A DNA stretch of 7,365 nucleotides from an uncultured Marinicella sp. (GCA_938008005.1 CALLLZ010000420.1:1-7365), one strand, 5' to 3'. Positions 1 to 5,997 are shown, counted from the stretch's first letter. Program-made: numbers and translations. Notes: generated from the sequence alone by a model not told the origin.

Positions 1-1
1 A

Positions 2-949
2 ATTGATGAACCTGTATTAAAAATTATGGAAGATGCTTGTGGTGAATACTTTGGGCATTGGTTAGCACAAGATCCGGTAAAAGCGACTTCATCTTTGTAT
101 GGTTGGCGATTGATGGACCTAGATAGGCTGAATGAAAACTCAGTGATTAAGTCAACTGGAAATGGTACCTGGGGTAGCCCCCGTGCTGAGAGTAACTATT
201 GGTTATATTTACTTAAAGGAGAACAACGAGAGGCTTTTTGGCAAGATAGAGATACTTACTTAGATAATATTGAAGCCTCACATTTGTTACATTATTCATC
301 AAATTGTCAGGCCTTGGCTTGTTCTAATTTCGCTCCGTCGAGTATTGATAACAGTACCTTCACACCTTTTGTAATGCCTATCAATAAAAATGAAGATCAT
401 TTTTTTAATTGTATGATGATGGGATGTTATCCAGATCAGGTGTCCTTACACTTTCCATTTATGATGGGTCACATTCAAACCAGCAAAAGAGATCGGAGCA
501 GTTTTAACCATGTGGCAAGAAGGCCTAATTTCAATAATTTTGTAGCAGATTACGTATTTTCGATTCTGGGTAATATCTTCACCAAAGATGCCAATGTTCG
601 CTACGAAAGTATTCAAGCTTCGATAAATGATTTAAGAACCAGCTCGGATCAAGATCTGGCCAATCGCTTGAATGAATACATGACCAAGACCCGTTCTAAC
701 TTGGTTCTGTCCTTGCAAAACATAATGGATGAAGTGCCTGATGCACCCATTTATTGGCAAGCAGATGTACGAGAAATTATTCAAGCCAATGGTAAGGCCG
801 TTAAGTCTAGGCAAGCTCCGGTGCTGACTGACTGGGATGAAAGTATGGATACGGCTGCATGTGTCGCTAAAGCCAGGCATGATTTGCGAGAAGTGGTTGA
901 GGCGATGGGTGTGTGGCCAAAATTGTGGGCTTTCTGCCAAGGGCAATAG
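2..949 (+). CDS. Unrecognised protein, C-terminal part; possibly glycosyltransferase-like (5' end outside window)
   Basis: The frame is open from base 2 with no stop, so the methionine at 26 is probably internal and the gene begins upstream of the window. About 315 residues are visible. I do not recognise the family with certainty. The most distinctive stretch is around bases 365-475: PFVMPINKNEDHFF, then a cysteine-containing segment and HFPFMMGHIQ. An Asn-Glu-Asp (389-397) after a Pro-Phe-x-x-Pro run, followed by a conserved-looking HFP...H element, recalls the acceptor-side 'ED' region of some family 2 glycosyltransferase-like proteins. That resemblance is from memory and weak. The rest looks helical and soluble, with no membrane segment, and ends in WPKLWAFCQGQ. 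It lies six bases before a genuine glycosyltransferase on the same strand, which suggests co-transcription and a role in polysaccharide or glycan synthesis by association. The N-terminal domain needed for a firm call is missing. Confidence 0.6.
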   Translation: MDEPVLKIMEDACGEYFGHWLAQDPVKATSSLYGWRLMDLDRLNENSVIKSTGNGTWGSPRAESNYWLYLLKGEQREAFWQDRDTYLDNIEASHLLHYSSNCQALACSNFAPSSIDNSTFTPFVMPINKNEDHFFNCMMMGCYPDQVSLHFPFMMGHIQTSKRDRSSFNHVARRPNFNNFVADYVFSILGNIFTKDANVRYESIQASINDLRTSSDQDLANRLNEYMTKTRSNLVLSLQNIMDEVPDAPIYWQADVREIIQANGKAVKSRQAPVLTDWDESMDTAACVAKARHDLREVVEAMGVWPKLWAFCQGQ

Positions 950-955
950 TGTTCA

Positions 956-1765
956 ATGACTATTGAGCCTGAATTAGATGTTGTGATTGTTAACTACAAT
1001 TCAGGCCAAGCACTGGAGCAATGTGTCAATCAATTAGTTCTTGGTTCAGGAATTGATATTCATGTCAGTATTGTAGATAATAATTCATTCGACAATTCAT
1101 TGTCATTTGTTGAAGACTTGGACAGCTCGATCAAATTGATCAAAAACCAATCTAATACAGGTTTTTCTATTGCCTGTAATCAAGGTGCAAAAATAGGAGG
1201 GGCGGATCAAATAGCTTTTATCAATCCGGATTGTTTTATCAGTCGGGTACAATTAGCCCAACTTTATACTCAATTAGCCCAATATGATTCTGCTGCTTTG
1301 ATTGGATGTAAAGTATTGAATGAAGATGGTAGTTTACAAGCAGCTACAAGAAGGCGATTACCGACTTTTTGGCGAATTATTTGGCACTTGTCAGGGCTCA
1401 GCAAGTGGTCCTTTTTTAAAGGAGTTAACATCAATGATTCAGGTACATTTGATGATATACAAACAGTTGAAGCTGTTAATGGTTCATGTGTTTTGGTTAA
1501 ACGTCAGTTTTTTGAGCAACTCGGTGGGTTTGACGAGGCTTATCCCTTACATTTCGAAGATTTAGATTTATTTGCCAGGTTACAAACTGAGCAATACAGT
1601 ATCCTTTATGATGCCAGTGTGGTTGTTAAACACCTAAAAGGGCATTCTACGCAAGACTGCAAAAAAATAAAAGCCTGGAAACGCCAAGGTTTATTGCGTT
1701 ACTTATCGAAGCATAGACCAAGATGGGAATACTTGATGGCTAAGTTTTTACTTGCTCTAAAATGA
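956..1765 (+). CDS. Family 2 glycosyltransferase (WbbL / rhamnosyltransferase-like)
   Basis: This 269-residue protein has a GT-A fold nucleotide-sugar transferase pattern. An N-terminal beta strand VVIVNYNS (residues 9-16) is followed by IVDNNS (39-44), then NTGF with a downstream N-QGA (67-78), typical of the nucleotide-binding half. INPD (89-92) sits where the metal-binding DxD motif is expected, as in WbbL-like enzymes. The acceptor half has VNGSCVLVKR (174-183), GGFDE (190-194) and the catalytic-type FEDLD (200-204), then HLKGHST (226-232). The C-terminus is basic with an amphipathic tail but no clear transmembrane helix, so it is probably cytoplasmic or peripheral to the inner membrane. 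Donor and acceptor sugars cannot be read from the sequence; rhamnosyl transfer is only the best-known example of the subfamily. The start lies six bases after the upstream stop. A weak AAGGG at 939-943 is too far away to decide the start, so translational coupling is plausible. The 3' end overlaps rsmI on the other strand. Confidence 0.9.
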   Translation: MTIEPELDVVIVNYNSGQALEQCVNQLVLGSGIDIHVSIVDNNSFDNSLSFVEDLDSSIKLIKNQSNTGFSIACNQGAKIGGADQIAFINPDCFISRVQLAQLYTQLAQYDSAALIGCKVLNEDGSLQAATRRRLPTFWRIIWHLSGLSKWSFFKGVNINDSGTFDDIQTVEAVNGSCVLVKRQFFEQLGGFDEAYPLHFEDLDLFARLQTEQYSILYDASVVVKHLKGHSTQDCKKIKAWKRQGLLRYLSKHRPRWEYLMAKFLLALK

Positions 1766-2600
1766 ACTGATAGACCTTCTTTTTATTGATTTTGTAATGA
1801 TCAGCGACAATTTTAGCGGCAACTTTCGGCGGCAGGTGTTGGTTTAATGTGATAGCTAACGATGATTGCTCGTTAGTAAAAGTACCTTCATTGTTGTTTC
1901 TTTCACCTTGGATAGCTAGAACAAACTCACCTTTTAGGTGTTTATTGTTGCTCTGCAATAAAGCCATTAGTCCAGCGGCGCTTCCGCGGAATATTTGTTC
2001 AAACCTTTTCGTTAGTTCACGACCCATTGCGATCTCCGTGTCTTTGCCGAAAACTTCAATCAATTGTTCTACTGAGTCTAAAATGCGATGGGAAGATTCG
2101 TAGAAAACATGTGTTGATTCTAATGGTAACCAATTTTGATAGGCATGTAACCTTTGCTGTGATTTAGCAGGTAAAAAACCATGAAATACAAATGGATTGG
2201 TGTTCAATGCAGCCACCGATAATAAAGCGATTAAAGCCGAAGGTCCCGGTATCGGAACCACTTGAATGCTTTGTTTATGTGCCAGTTGGATCAAGGGAAA
2301 CCCTGGGTCACTGATCAATGGTGTGCCGGCATCAGAAATTAGAGCAACATTTAAACCGTTGATTATTTGCTTAATGATTTGTTCAGAGTCATGGTTTTCA
2401 TTATGTTGGTGTAATGCTTTGGTTTTATTAGTGATGCCGTGGGCTTGAAATAGTCTTTGGCTGTGTCTGGTGTCTTCACAAGCAACCAAATCGCAGCTTT
2501 GTAGCACCTCAATGGCACGGATAGTTATGTCTTTGAGATTACCAATTGGTGTAGCCACAACATATAATGTTCCAGCTTGAGTTGTAGAAGATTCATTCAT
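1740..2600 (-). CDS. rsmI: 16S rRNA (cytidine(1402)-2'-O)-methyltransferase RsmI
   Basis: This 286-residue protein has the same length as E. coli RsmI (YraL). The family transfers a methyl group from S-adenosylmethionine to the ribose of C1402 in 16S rRNA, at the decoding centre. Visible tetrapyrrole-methylase-fold motifs are VVATPIGNL (14-22), ACEDTRHS (40-47), the glycine-rich SDAGTPLISDPG (89-100), PIPGPSA (116-122), GFLPAKS (141-147), FYESSHR and GRELTKRFE. The C-terminal roughly 40 residues (LPPKVAAKIVADHYKINKKKVYQFILEQ) match the small helical domain of RsmI. I chose the ATG at 2600-2598 because it precedes the conserved core by about ten residues. An upstream ATG at 2768 would add 56 residues translated antisense to the lpoA signal peptide. 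No Shine-Dalgarno sequence is evident. The gene is divergent from lpoA, as in E. coli, and convergent with the glycosyltransferase, whose last 26 bases it overlaps. Confidence 0.96.
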   Translation of the reverse strand: MNESSTTQAGTLYVVATPIGNLKDITIRAIEVLQSCDLVACEDTRHSQRLFQAHGITNKTKALHQHNENHDSEQIIKQIINGLNVALISDAGTPLISDPGFPLIQLAHKQSIQVVPIPGPSALIALLSVAALNTNPFVFHGFLPAKSQQRLHAYQNWLPLESTHVFYESSHRILDSVEQLIEVFGKDTEIAMGRELTKRFEQIFRGSAAGLMALLQSNNKHLKGEFVLAIQGERNNNEGTFTNEQSSLAITLNQHLPPKVAAKIVADHYKINKKKVYQFILEQVKT

Positions 2601-2640
2601 CGAACAGTATTTTAATGCTTTCTGAGTTAAAATCCTAACC
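2601..2640. promoter_or_regulatory. Putative divergent promoter region between rsmI and lpoA
   Basis: Only 40 bases separate the two divergent start codons, so both promoters must lie here or inside the opposite gene. The hexamer TAAAAT, a fair -10 box, occurs once per strand: plus strand at 2628-2633, seven bases before the lpoA ATG, and minus strand at 2614-2609, eight bases before the rsmI ATG. Neither has a convincing -35; the minus-strand TTAGGA at 2638-2633 with an 18-base spacer is the better one. Neither gene shows a Shine-Dalgarno sequence. If these boxes are used, both mRNAs would start at or within a few bases of the ATG. This is inference from short motifs in AT-rich DNA. Confidence 0.3.
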
Positions 2641-4425
2641 ATGAAAATTATTATTAAAAAAATCTTACTGATTACGGTGATTCTTATCAATGCTTTTTTA
2701 TTGGTCGCATGTGGTAACGGTAGCTCAGGGTCTAGTATCAGGCCAAATAATGATGTGAACAAGCGCAATGGACTTGATTTGTATCAACAACAAAATTACT
2801 TCGCAGCAACAGATTGGTTGGTTAAGGCATGGGCGAAAGATCCCAGTGATGCTGAAGTTTATGTGACTTTGTTAGATACTTGGTTGCAGTTGGGTGAAAT
2901 TACTCAGGTTTGGAAGTTGCTAAATGAAAGTGATTTGCAATCATCAGAGGTTAAACTGATTGAGGCAGAAATGGCCGAAGCGAATCAACAATGTGAATCG
3001 GCTATTGATTTGACTGAAGATATAAATCCGCAGTTGATTTCGTCCATGTGGCAAAACCGTTATTGGACTTTACTGGCAACCTGTTTGACTGAGACAAAAG
3101 CCCACATTAAAGCCACTCAAGCTTTGGTGCAAAAAGAAGCATATACATCTGATGCTTTTGAGTTAAAAGGATTGCACAACCGCATCGTAGAAAATTTAAT
3201 TCAAGTGAATGAAGAAACTTTGATATTCGCTATCGGTGACCCGGTTTATGATGAAATGACTATGGGGTGGTTAGAAGCAGCTTATGTTAATTTTGGAGCT
3301 GACGGTGTTTCGGGTAACAACTGGTTGTTACAATGGCCTAATCATCCTGCTGCCTCATACTTTTTAGACTTAAATCAAGTTAATAGGCAACAAAAAGTTG
3401 CTGTGTTGTTACCATTTTCTGGCCGGTTTTCTGGTGTTGCGAAAGCTGTTCAAAAAGGCATGTTGACAGCTTCAATAGCTGATATTGAAAATCAATATGA
3501 CTTGATTTTCTATGATACCGGTAGTCAGGGTGAAAATGTGTCATCAGCTTGGTATACCGCGCAAGAAAATAGAGCCGATTTGATCATTGGTCCGTTAGAT
3601 AAAAACTCGATTACAGCCGTTGAACAAATGCCAACACCTACCATTCCTGTGGTGTTATTAAACCAATCTGAAAATAACAATTATTTTCAGTTCACGTTGT
3701 CGCCAGAAGGCGAAGCAGAACAAGCCGCTGAACAAATGATCAAAGATGGTCGTAAGCGTGTATTGATTATGGCACCTAATGAACCCTGGGGTGAACGAAT
3801 GACAACTGCATTTGCTCAAAGATTAGTAGATTTGGGTGGGCAGGTGGTCAACAATACTTATTTTCAGCTAGAACAGAATGATTATTCAGCACAGCTGAGA
3901 CAAACTTTGGGCTTGGTTGAAAGTCAACTGCGCGCAAAAAATTTACAAAGTTTTTTGAAAATCAACTTATCTTCGGATGAAGTGGTTCGATCAGATATTG
4001 ATGCGATATTTTTAGCTGCTCGACCAGACTTTGCTCGTTTGATGGTGCCGCAGCTTAAATTTCATCATGCCGCTGAGGTACCGGTTTATTCTACTTCACA
4101 TGTGTTTGATGGGTTGAATAATGAACAGCATAACCGAGATTTACAAGGTTTGAGGTTTGCTTTGAGCCCTATTGAGCTTCAAACCAGCGATTTGTTTGAA
4201 GTTTTACCGTTTGACTTGAATCGTGTTGGTGGGAATAAAAAGTTATTTGCTTTAGGTTATGATGCTTATCAGTTGATTACTCGACTGGAGTGGATGAGCC
4301 GGGTTAACACGGGGCTGATTGACGGTTTATCTGGTAAGGTCAATTTGGGTCGAGATGGGCAATTCAACAGAGGTTTGTTATGGGCACAATACAACAATGG
4401 CTCAATCGTTGCCTTACCGCAATAA
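2641..4425 (+). CDS. lpoA: Penicillin-binding protein activator LpoA (outer-membrane lipoprotein)
   Basis: This 594-residue protein is somewhat shorter than E. coli LpoA (about 680). It begins with a lipoprotein signal: basic MKIIIKK, a hydrophobic stretch, and lipobox LVAC with the lipidated cysteine at residue 24. Residue +2 is Gly, not Asp, so outer-membrane sorting is expected. Residues about 40-245 are helical and TPR-like, matching the LpoA N-terminal domain, with WLQLGEITQVWKLLN around 81-95. From about residue 251 (KVAVLLPFSGRFSGVAKAVQKG) to the end is a periplasmic-binding-protein-like domain, including ADLIIGPLD, LLNQSEN, a GYDAYQLITRL segment and a closing GLLWAQYNNGSIVALPQ. In E. 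coli the C-terminal domain binds PBP1a and stimulates peptidoglycan synthesis from the outer membrane. The ATG is fixed by the signal peptide; no Shine-Dalgarno is visible. The context (divergent rsmI, downstream yraN and dolP) supports the call. The last 46 bases also encode the start of yraN. Confidence 0.94.
   Translation: MKIIIKKILLITVILINAFLLVACGNGSSGSSIRPNNDVNKRNGLDLYQQQNYFAATDWLVKAWAKDPSDAEVYVTLLDTWLQLGEITQVWKLLNESDLQSSEVKLIEAEMAEANQQCESAIDLTEDINPQLISSMWQNRYWTLLATCLTETKAHIKATQALVQKEAYTSDAFELKGLHNRIVENLIQVNEETLIFAIGDPVYDEMTMGWLEAAYVNFGADGVSGNNWLLQWPNHPAASYFLDLNQVNRQQKVAVLLPFSGRFSGVAKAVQKGMLTASIADIENQYDLIFYDTGSQGENVSSAWYTAQENRADLIIGPLDKNSITAVEQMPTPTIPVVLLNQSENNNYFQFTLSPEGEAEQAAEQMIKDGRKRVLIMAPNEPWGERMTTAFAQRLVDLGGQVVNNTYFQLEQNDYSAQLRQTLGLVESQLRAKNLQSFLKINLSSDEVVRSDIDAIFLAARPDFARLMVPQLKFHHAAEVPVYSTSHVFDGLNNEQHNRDLQGLRFALSPIELQTSDLFEVLPFDLNRVGGNKKLFALGYDAYQLITRLEWMSRVNTGLIDGLSGKVNLGRDGQFNRGLLWAQYNNGSIVALPQ
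4369..4373 (+). promoter_or_regulatory. Ribosome binding site of yraN, inside lpoA
   Basis: AGAGG lies six bases before the ATG at 4380, within the lpoA coding sequence. No other in-frame ATG, GTG or TTG occurs between that ATG and the conserved core of YraN, so this site supports the overlapping start. Confidence 0.6.
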
Positions 4426-4790
4426 AACATGAGCGAACCATAAATAGTTTAGGTGGCCAAGCCGAAGCCATGGCATGCAAATATTTACGTCAGCATGGTT
4501 TGAAATTGGTGCAACAGAATTATCGAAGCAAAGTAGGCGAAATAGATTTGATTATGCGAGATAAAAAAAGCTGGGTTTTTGTTGAGGTTAAATATCGCAC
4601 CCATCATGATTGGGCCAATTCGGCTGAATCTGTGACCCGCAGTAAACAACTCAAAATAATTAATGCGGCCAAGCAATATTTACAACAACGAAAAGTATTT
4701 GATTTGGTTGACTGCAGATTCGATGTGGTGGCAATTGATGAGAACTTAAGTGAAGCCAAAATAAATTGGCTTCCGCATGCATTTTACTGA
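4380..4790 (+). CDS. yraN: YraN / UPF0102 family endonuclease-like protein
   Basis: This 136-residue protein is close to the usual family length (about 120-131). The UPF0102 (YraN) family has a restriction-endonuclease-like fold related to Holliday-junction resolvases; its cellular role is not established. The signature is clear: an N-terminal helix GGQAEAMACKYLRQHG (25-40), then NYRSKVGEIDLIM (47-59), where EID supplies the metal-binding acid. FVEVKYR (67-73) provides the E-x-K of the PD-(D/E)xK-type site. Next come SVTRSKQLKIINAAKQYL (84-101) and CRFDVVAID (111-119). No signal peptide is present, so the protein is cytoplasmic. The only possible in-frame start that keeps the N-terminal helix is the ATG at 4380. 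This makes the gene overlap lpoA by 46 bases, consistent with translation in one transcript. In E. coli the next gene is diaA; here it is dolP after 82 bases. Confidence 0.95.
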   Translation: MGTIQQWLNRCLTAIKHERTINSLGGQAEAMACKYLRQHGLKLVQQNYRSKVGEIDLIMRDKKSWVFVEVKYRTHHDWANSAESVTRSKQLKIINAAKQYLQQRKVFDLVDCRFDVVAIDENLSEAKINWLPHAFY

Positions 4791-4838
4791 ATGAATTGGT
4801 AATTGTTTGGTCAAAGAAATTTGAATAGCTGAAAATAT

Positions 4839-4853
4839 TGTACGAGCGGTACA
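4839..4853. repeat. Short inverted repeat TGTAC-N5-GTACA upstream of dolP
   Basis: Two perfect five-base arms flank GAGCG in the 82-base gap between yraN and dolP, ending nine bases before the dolP Shine-Dalgarno. It could be an operator half-site pair or a small leader hairpin, or chance; the arms are short. No convincing promoter or terminator accompanies it in the gap. Confidence 0.3.
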
Positions 4854-4861
4854 CATGAAAT

Positions 4862-4866
4862 GAGGA
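4862..4866 (+). promoter_or_regulatory. Ribosome binding site of dolP
   Basis: GAGGA lies six bases before a GTG at 4873 and nine before an ATG at 4876. The two candidate starts are adjacent codons in the same frame, so the site does not separate them strictly; either gives a normal lipoprotein signal peptide. Confidence 0.55.
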
Positions 4867-4875
4867 ATAAAAGTG

Positions 4876-5466
4876 ATGAAATTATTTAAATTTTTTAAGC
4901 CATTTGTTTTTATTGGTTTGCTGATCGGTGGGTTATCTGCTTGTGCTCCTGTCATAATTGGCGGCGCGATAGTAACCGGTATTAATGTGGCACATGATCG
5001 ACGTTCTGCTGGTCAGGTTCTGGATGATAAAATGATTACTGCGAGTGTTAAAAATGAAGTTCGCAAATCAGTGATAGATGATAGCCGTATCAAAGTTGAG
5101 TCTTATAATGGTGTGGTGTTATTAGTTGGTGAGGTAAAAACTGATTCTGATCGTGTCAAAGCAGAGGATTCTGCTGCCATCAAGGATGGTGTTATCAATG
5201 TGGTTAATGAATTGAAATTAGTGAGTGAAATATCAAACATAGGTCGCCGAAGTAAAGACAATTACATCAGTTCAAAAGCCAAAGCGTCGTTGTTAAAAAT
5301 TAAGATGAAAGGTTTTGATCCAACTCGAGTACAAATAACAACAGCCAATCGAGAGGTTTATTTAATGGGTATTGTTAGTCGTGATGAGGCTGATGCGGTG
5401 GTTGAACGGATCAGACATCTACGAGGAGTTGACCGTGTGGTAAAAATATTTGAATACAGTGATTAA
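4876..5466 (+). CDS. dolP: DolP (YraP)-like outer-membrane lipoprotein with two BON domains
   Basis: The product has 196 residues from ATG 4876, or 197 from GTG 4873; E. coli DolP has 191. The N-terminus MKLFKFFKPFVFIGLLIGG leads into lipobox LSAC with the lipidated cysteine at residue 23. Residue +2 is Ala, compatible with outer-membrane sorting. A short Gly/Ala/Val-rich linker and AHDRRSAGQVLDD (39-51) precede the first BON domain (about 50-118, core YNGVVLLVGEVKTD). The second BON domain (about 129-194) has core ANREVYLMGIVSRDEADAVVERIRHLRGVDRVVKIFEY. In E. coli DolP binds anionic phospholipid through the second BON domain and supports outer-membrane integrity and BAM function at division sites. 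Gene order after lpoA-yraN supports orthology over other BON proteins such as OsmY. The 3' end overlaps the next gene by 17 bases. Confidence 0.9.
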   Translation: MKLFKFFKPFVFIGLLIGGLSACAPVIIGGAIVTGINVAHDRRSAGQVLDDKMITASVKNEVRKSVIDDSRIKVESYNGVVLLVGEVKTDSDRVKAEDSAAIKDGVINVVNELKLVSEISNIGRRSKDNYISSKAKASLLKIKMKGFDPTRVQITTANREVYLMGIVSRDEADAVVERIRHLRGVDRVVKIFEYSD

Positions 5467-5911
5467 CAGTCAATTTATTTGGGTATTATTGATACTATTT
5501 TTGATATCTGCTTGCCGATCTGATATTAAAAAAAGTAAGTTGGTTGTATCTACTAACATTGCTGAACAGTTTCTTGGTGCTTATAACGCTCATGATGAAA
5601 GTCAAATGCTGAAATTGGTGCATCCTGAAATAAAATACATGTATATCCATGATAATCAGGTTTACACCGAAACTCAAAACAAAGAGGCATTGGCTGATTT
5701 TTTAGTGAATTTTTTTCAAACCAACCCTAAGGCTCAATCCAAGTTGTTATCGTCCCATTTAGAAGGTCCTTTTATTCATCAAGTAGAACAGGCCCTATGG
5801 CAGGATGAATCTGGTGAACAGAAGTCTCAATGCAGCTTGTCAGTATATGAAGTCAAGCAACAACTGATTATTAATGTTTGGTATTTCACGACATTTAAAT
5901 GTCCTAAATAA
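5450..5911 (+). CDS. Putative lipoprotein with NTF2/SnoaL-like domain
   Basis: This 153-residue product starts at TTG 5450; an alternative GTG start is at 5459. Neither has a good ribosome binding site, and both lie inside the 3' end of dolP, so translation is probably coupled to dolP termination. The N-terminus is hydrophobic (FIWVLLILFLISAC) with the predicted lipidated cysteine at residue 22; residue +2 is Arg. The n-region has no positive charge, which is unusual for a lipoprotein signal. The mature part begins with a helix IAEQFLGAYNAHDESQMLKLVHPEIKYMYI (37-66), the typical opening of NTF2-like/SnoaL-like cone domains. It then has alternating strands ending in QLIINVWYFTTFKCPK. Such domains bind small ligands or act as scaffolds, and no catalytic residues can be assigned. 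I do not know a named homologue. Position in the lpoA-dolP cluster suggests an envelope role by association only. Confidence 0.75.
   Translation: MNTVINSQFIWVLLILFLISACRSDIKKSKLVVSTNIAEQFLGAYNAHDESQMLKLVHPEIKYMYIHDNQVYTETQNKEALADFLVNFFQTNPKAQSKLLSSHLEGPFIHQVEQALWQDESGEQKSQCSLSVYEVKQQLIINVWYFTTFKCPK
5890..5903. repeat. Perfect 14-base palindrome GACATTTAAATGTC
   Basis: This palindrome is at the very end of the NTF2-like gene, overlapping the codons for its last residues and about 100 bases before the metallopeptidase start. It has the form of a dimeric-regulator site, but no promoter can be tied to it, and AT-rich DNA yields such sequences by chance. Confidence 0.3.
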
Positions 5912-5921
5912 TCTTAAAATT

Positions 5922-5939
5922 AATTCAATAAATTGAATT
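5922..5939. repeat. AT-rich inverted repeat AATTCAAT-AA-ATTGAATT
   Basis: Perfect eight-base arms are separated by two bases, 11 bases after the stop of the NTF2-like gene. It is too AT-rich, and lacks a clean T-tract, to call an intrinsic terminator. It may be a protein-binding site or part of the promoter region of the downstream metallopeptidase gene. The rest of the 92-base gap shows no clear -10/-35 pair. Confidence 0.3.
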
Positions 5940-5991
5940 TATCGTTGTATCAGTAGTCTTAATGTAAGGGCTGCGTAGGGGCAGGTTCACT

Positions 5992-5997
5992 GAAGGA
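5992..5997 (+). promoter_or_regulatory. Strong ribosome binding site of the metallopeptidase gene
   Basis: GAAGGA lies six bases before the ATG at 6004. It is the best Shine-Dalgarno in the window, and it fixes the start together with the signal peptide that follows. Confidence 0.75.

Noticed and set aside
632..946. A 104-codon minus-strand reading frame opposite the first gene
   Set aside because: The composition is that of a reverse-strand shadow; no family motif, ribosome binding site or neighbour supports it.
1320..1565. A plus-strand reading frame of 81 codons inside the glycosyltransferase
   Set aside because: It is out of frame with the conserved acceptor-side motifs of the enclosing gene, with no independent support.
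2601..2768. A longer rsmI start at the ATG at 2768, adding 56 residues
   Set aside because: The extension is antisense to the lpoA signal peptide, has no resemblance to RsmI, and would make the protein longer than the family; the start at 2600 gives the family length.
4742..4747. GAACTT in the end of yraN as a sigma-E -35 element for dolP
   Set aside because: No TCTGA/TCAAA-like -10 occurs at the required 16-17 base spacing; the sequence there is AATTGG.
4791..4838. A possible sigma-70 promoter before dolP using TTGTTT, TTGGTC or TTGAAT as -35
   Set aside because: None pairs with a good -10 at 16-18 bases; the best, TTGGTC (4807-4812) with GAAAAT (4831-4836), is too weak to list.
4485..4955. 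Three overlapping minus-strand reading frames opposite yraN and the dolP start
   Set aside because: They are all antisense to conserved coding sequence or its leader, overlap each other, and have no motif or ribosome binding site; none is a diaA remnant.
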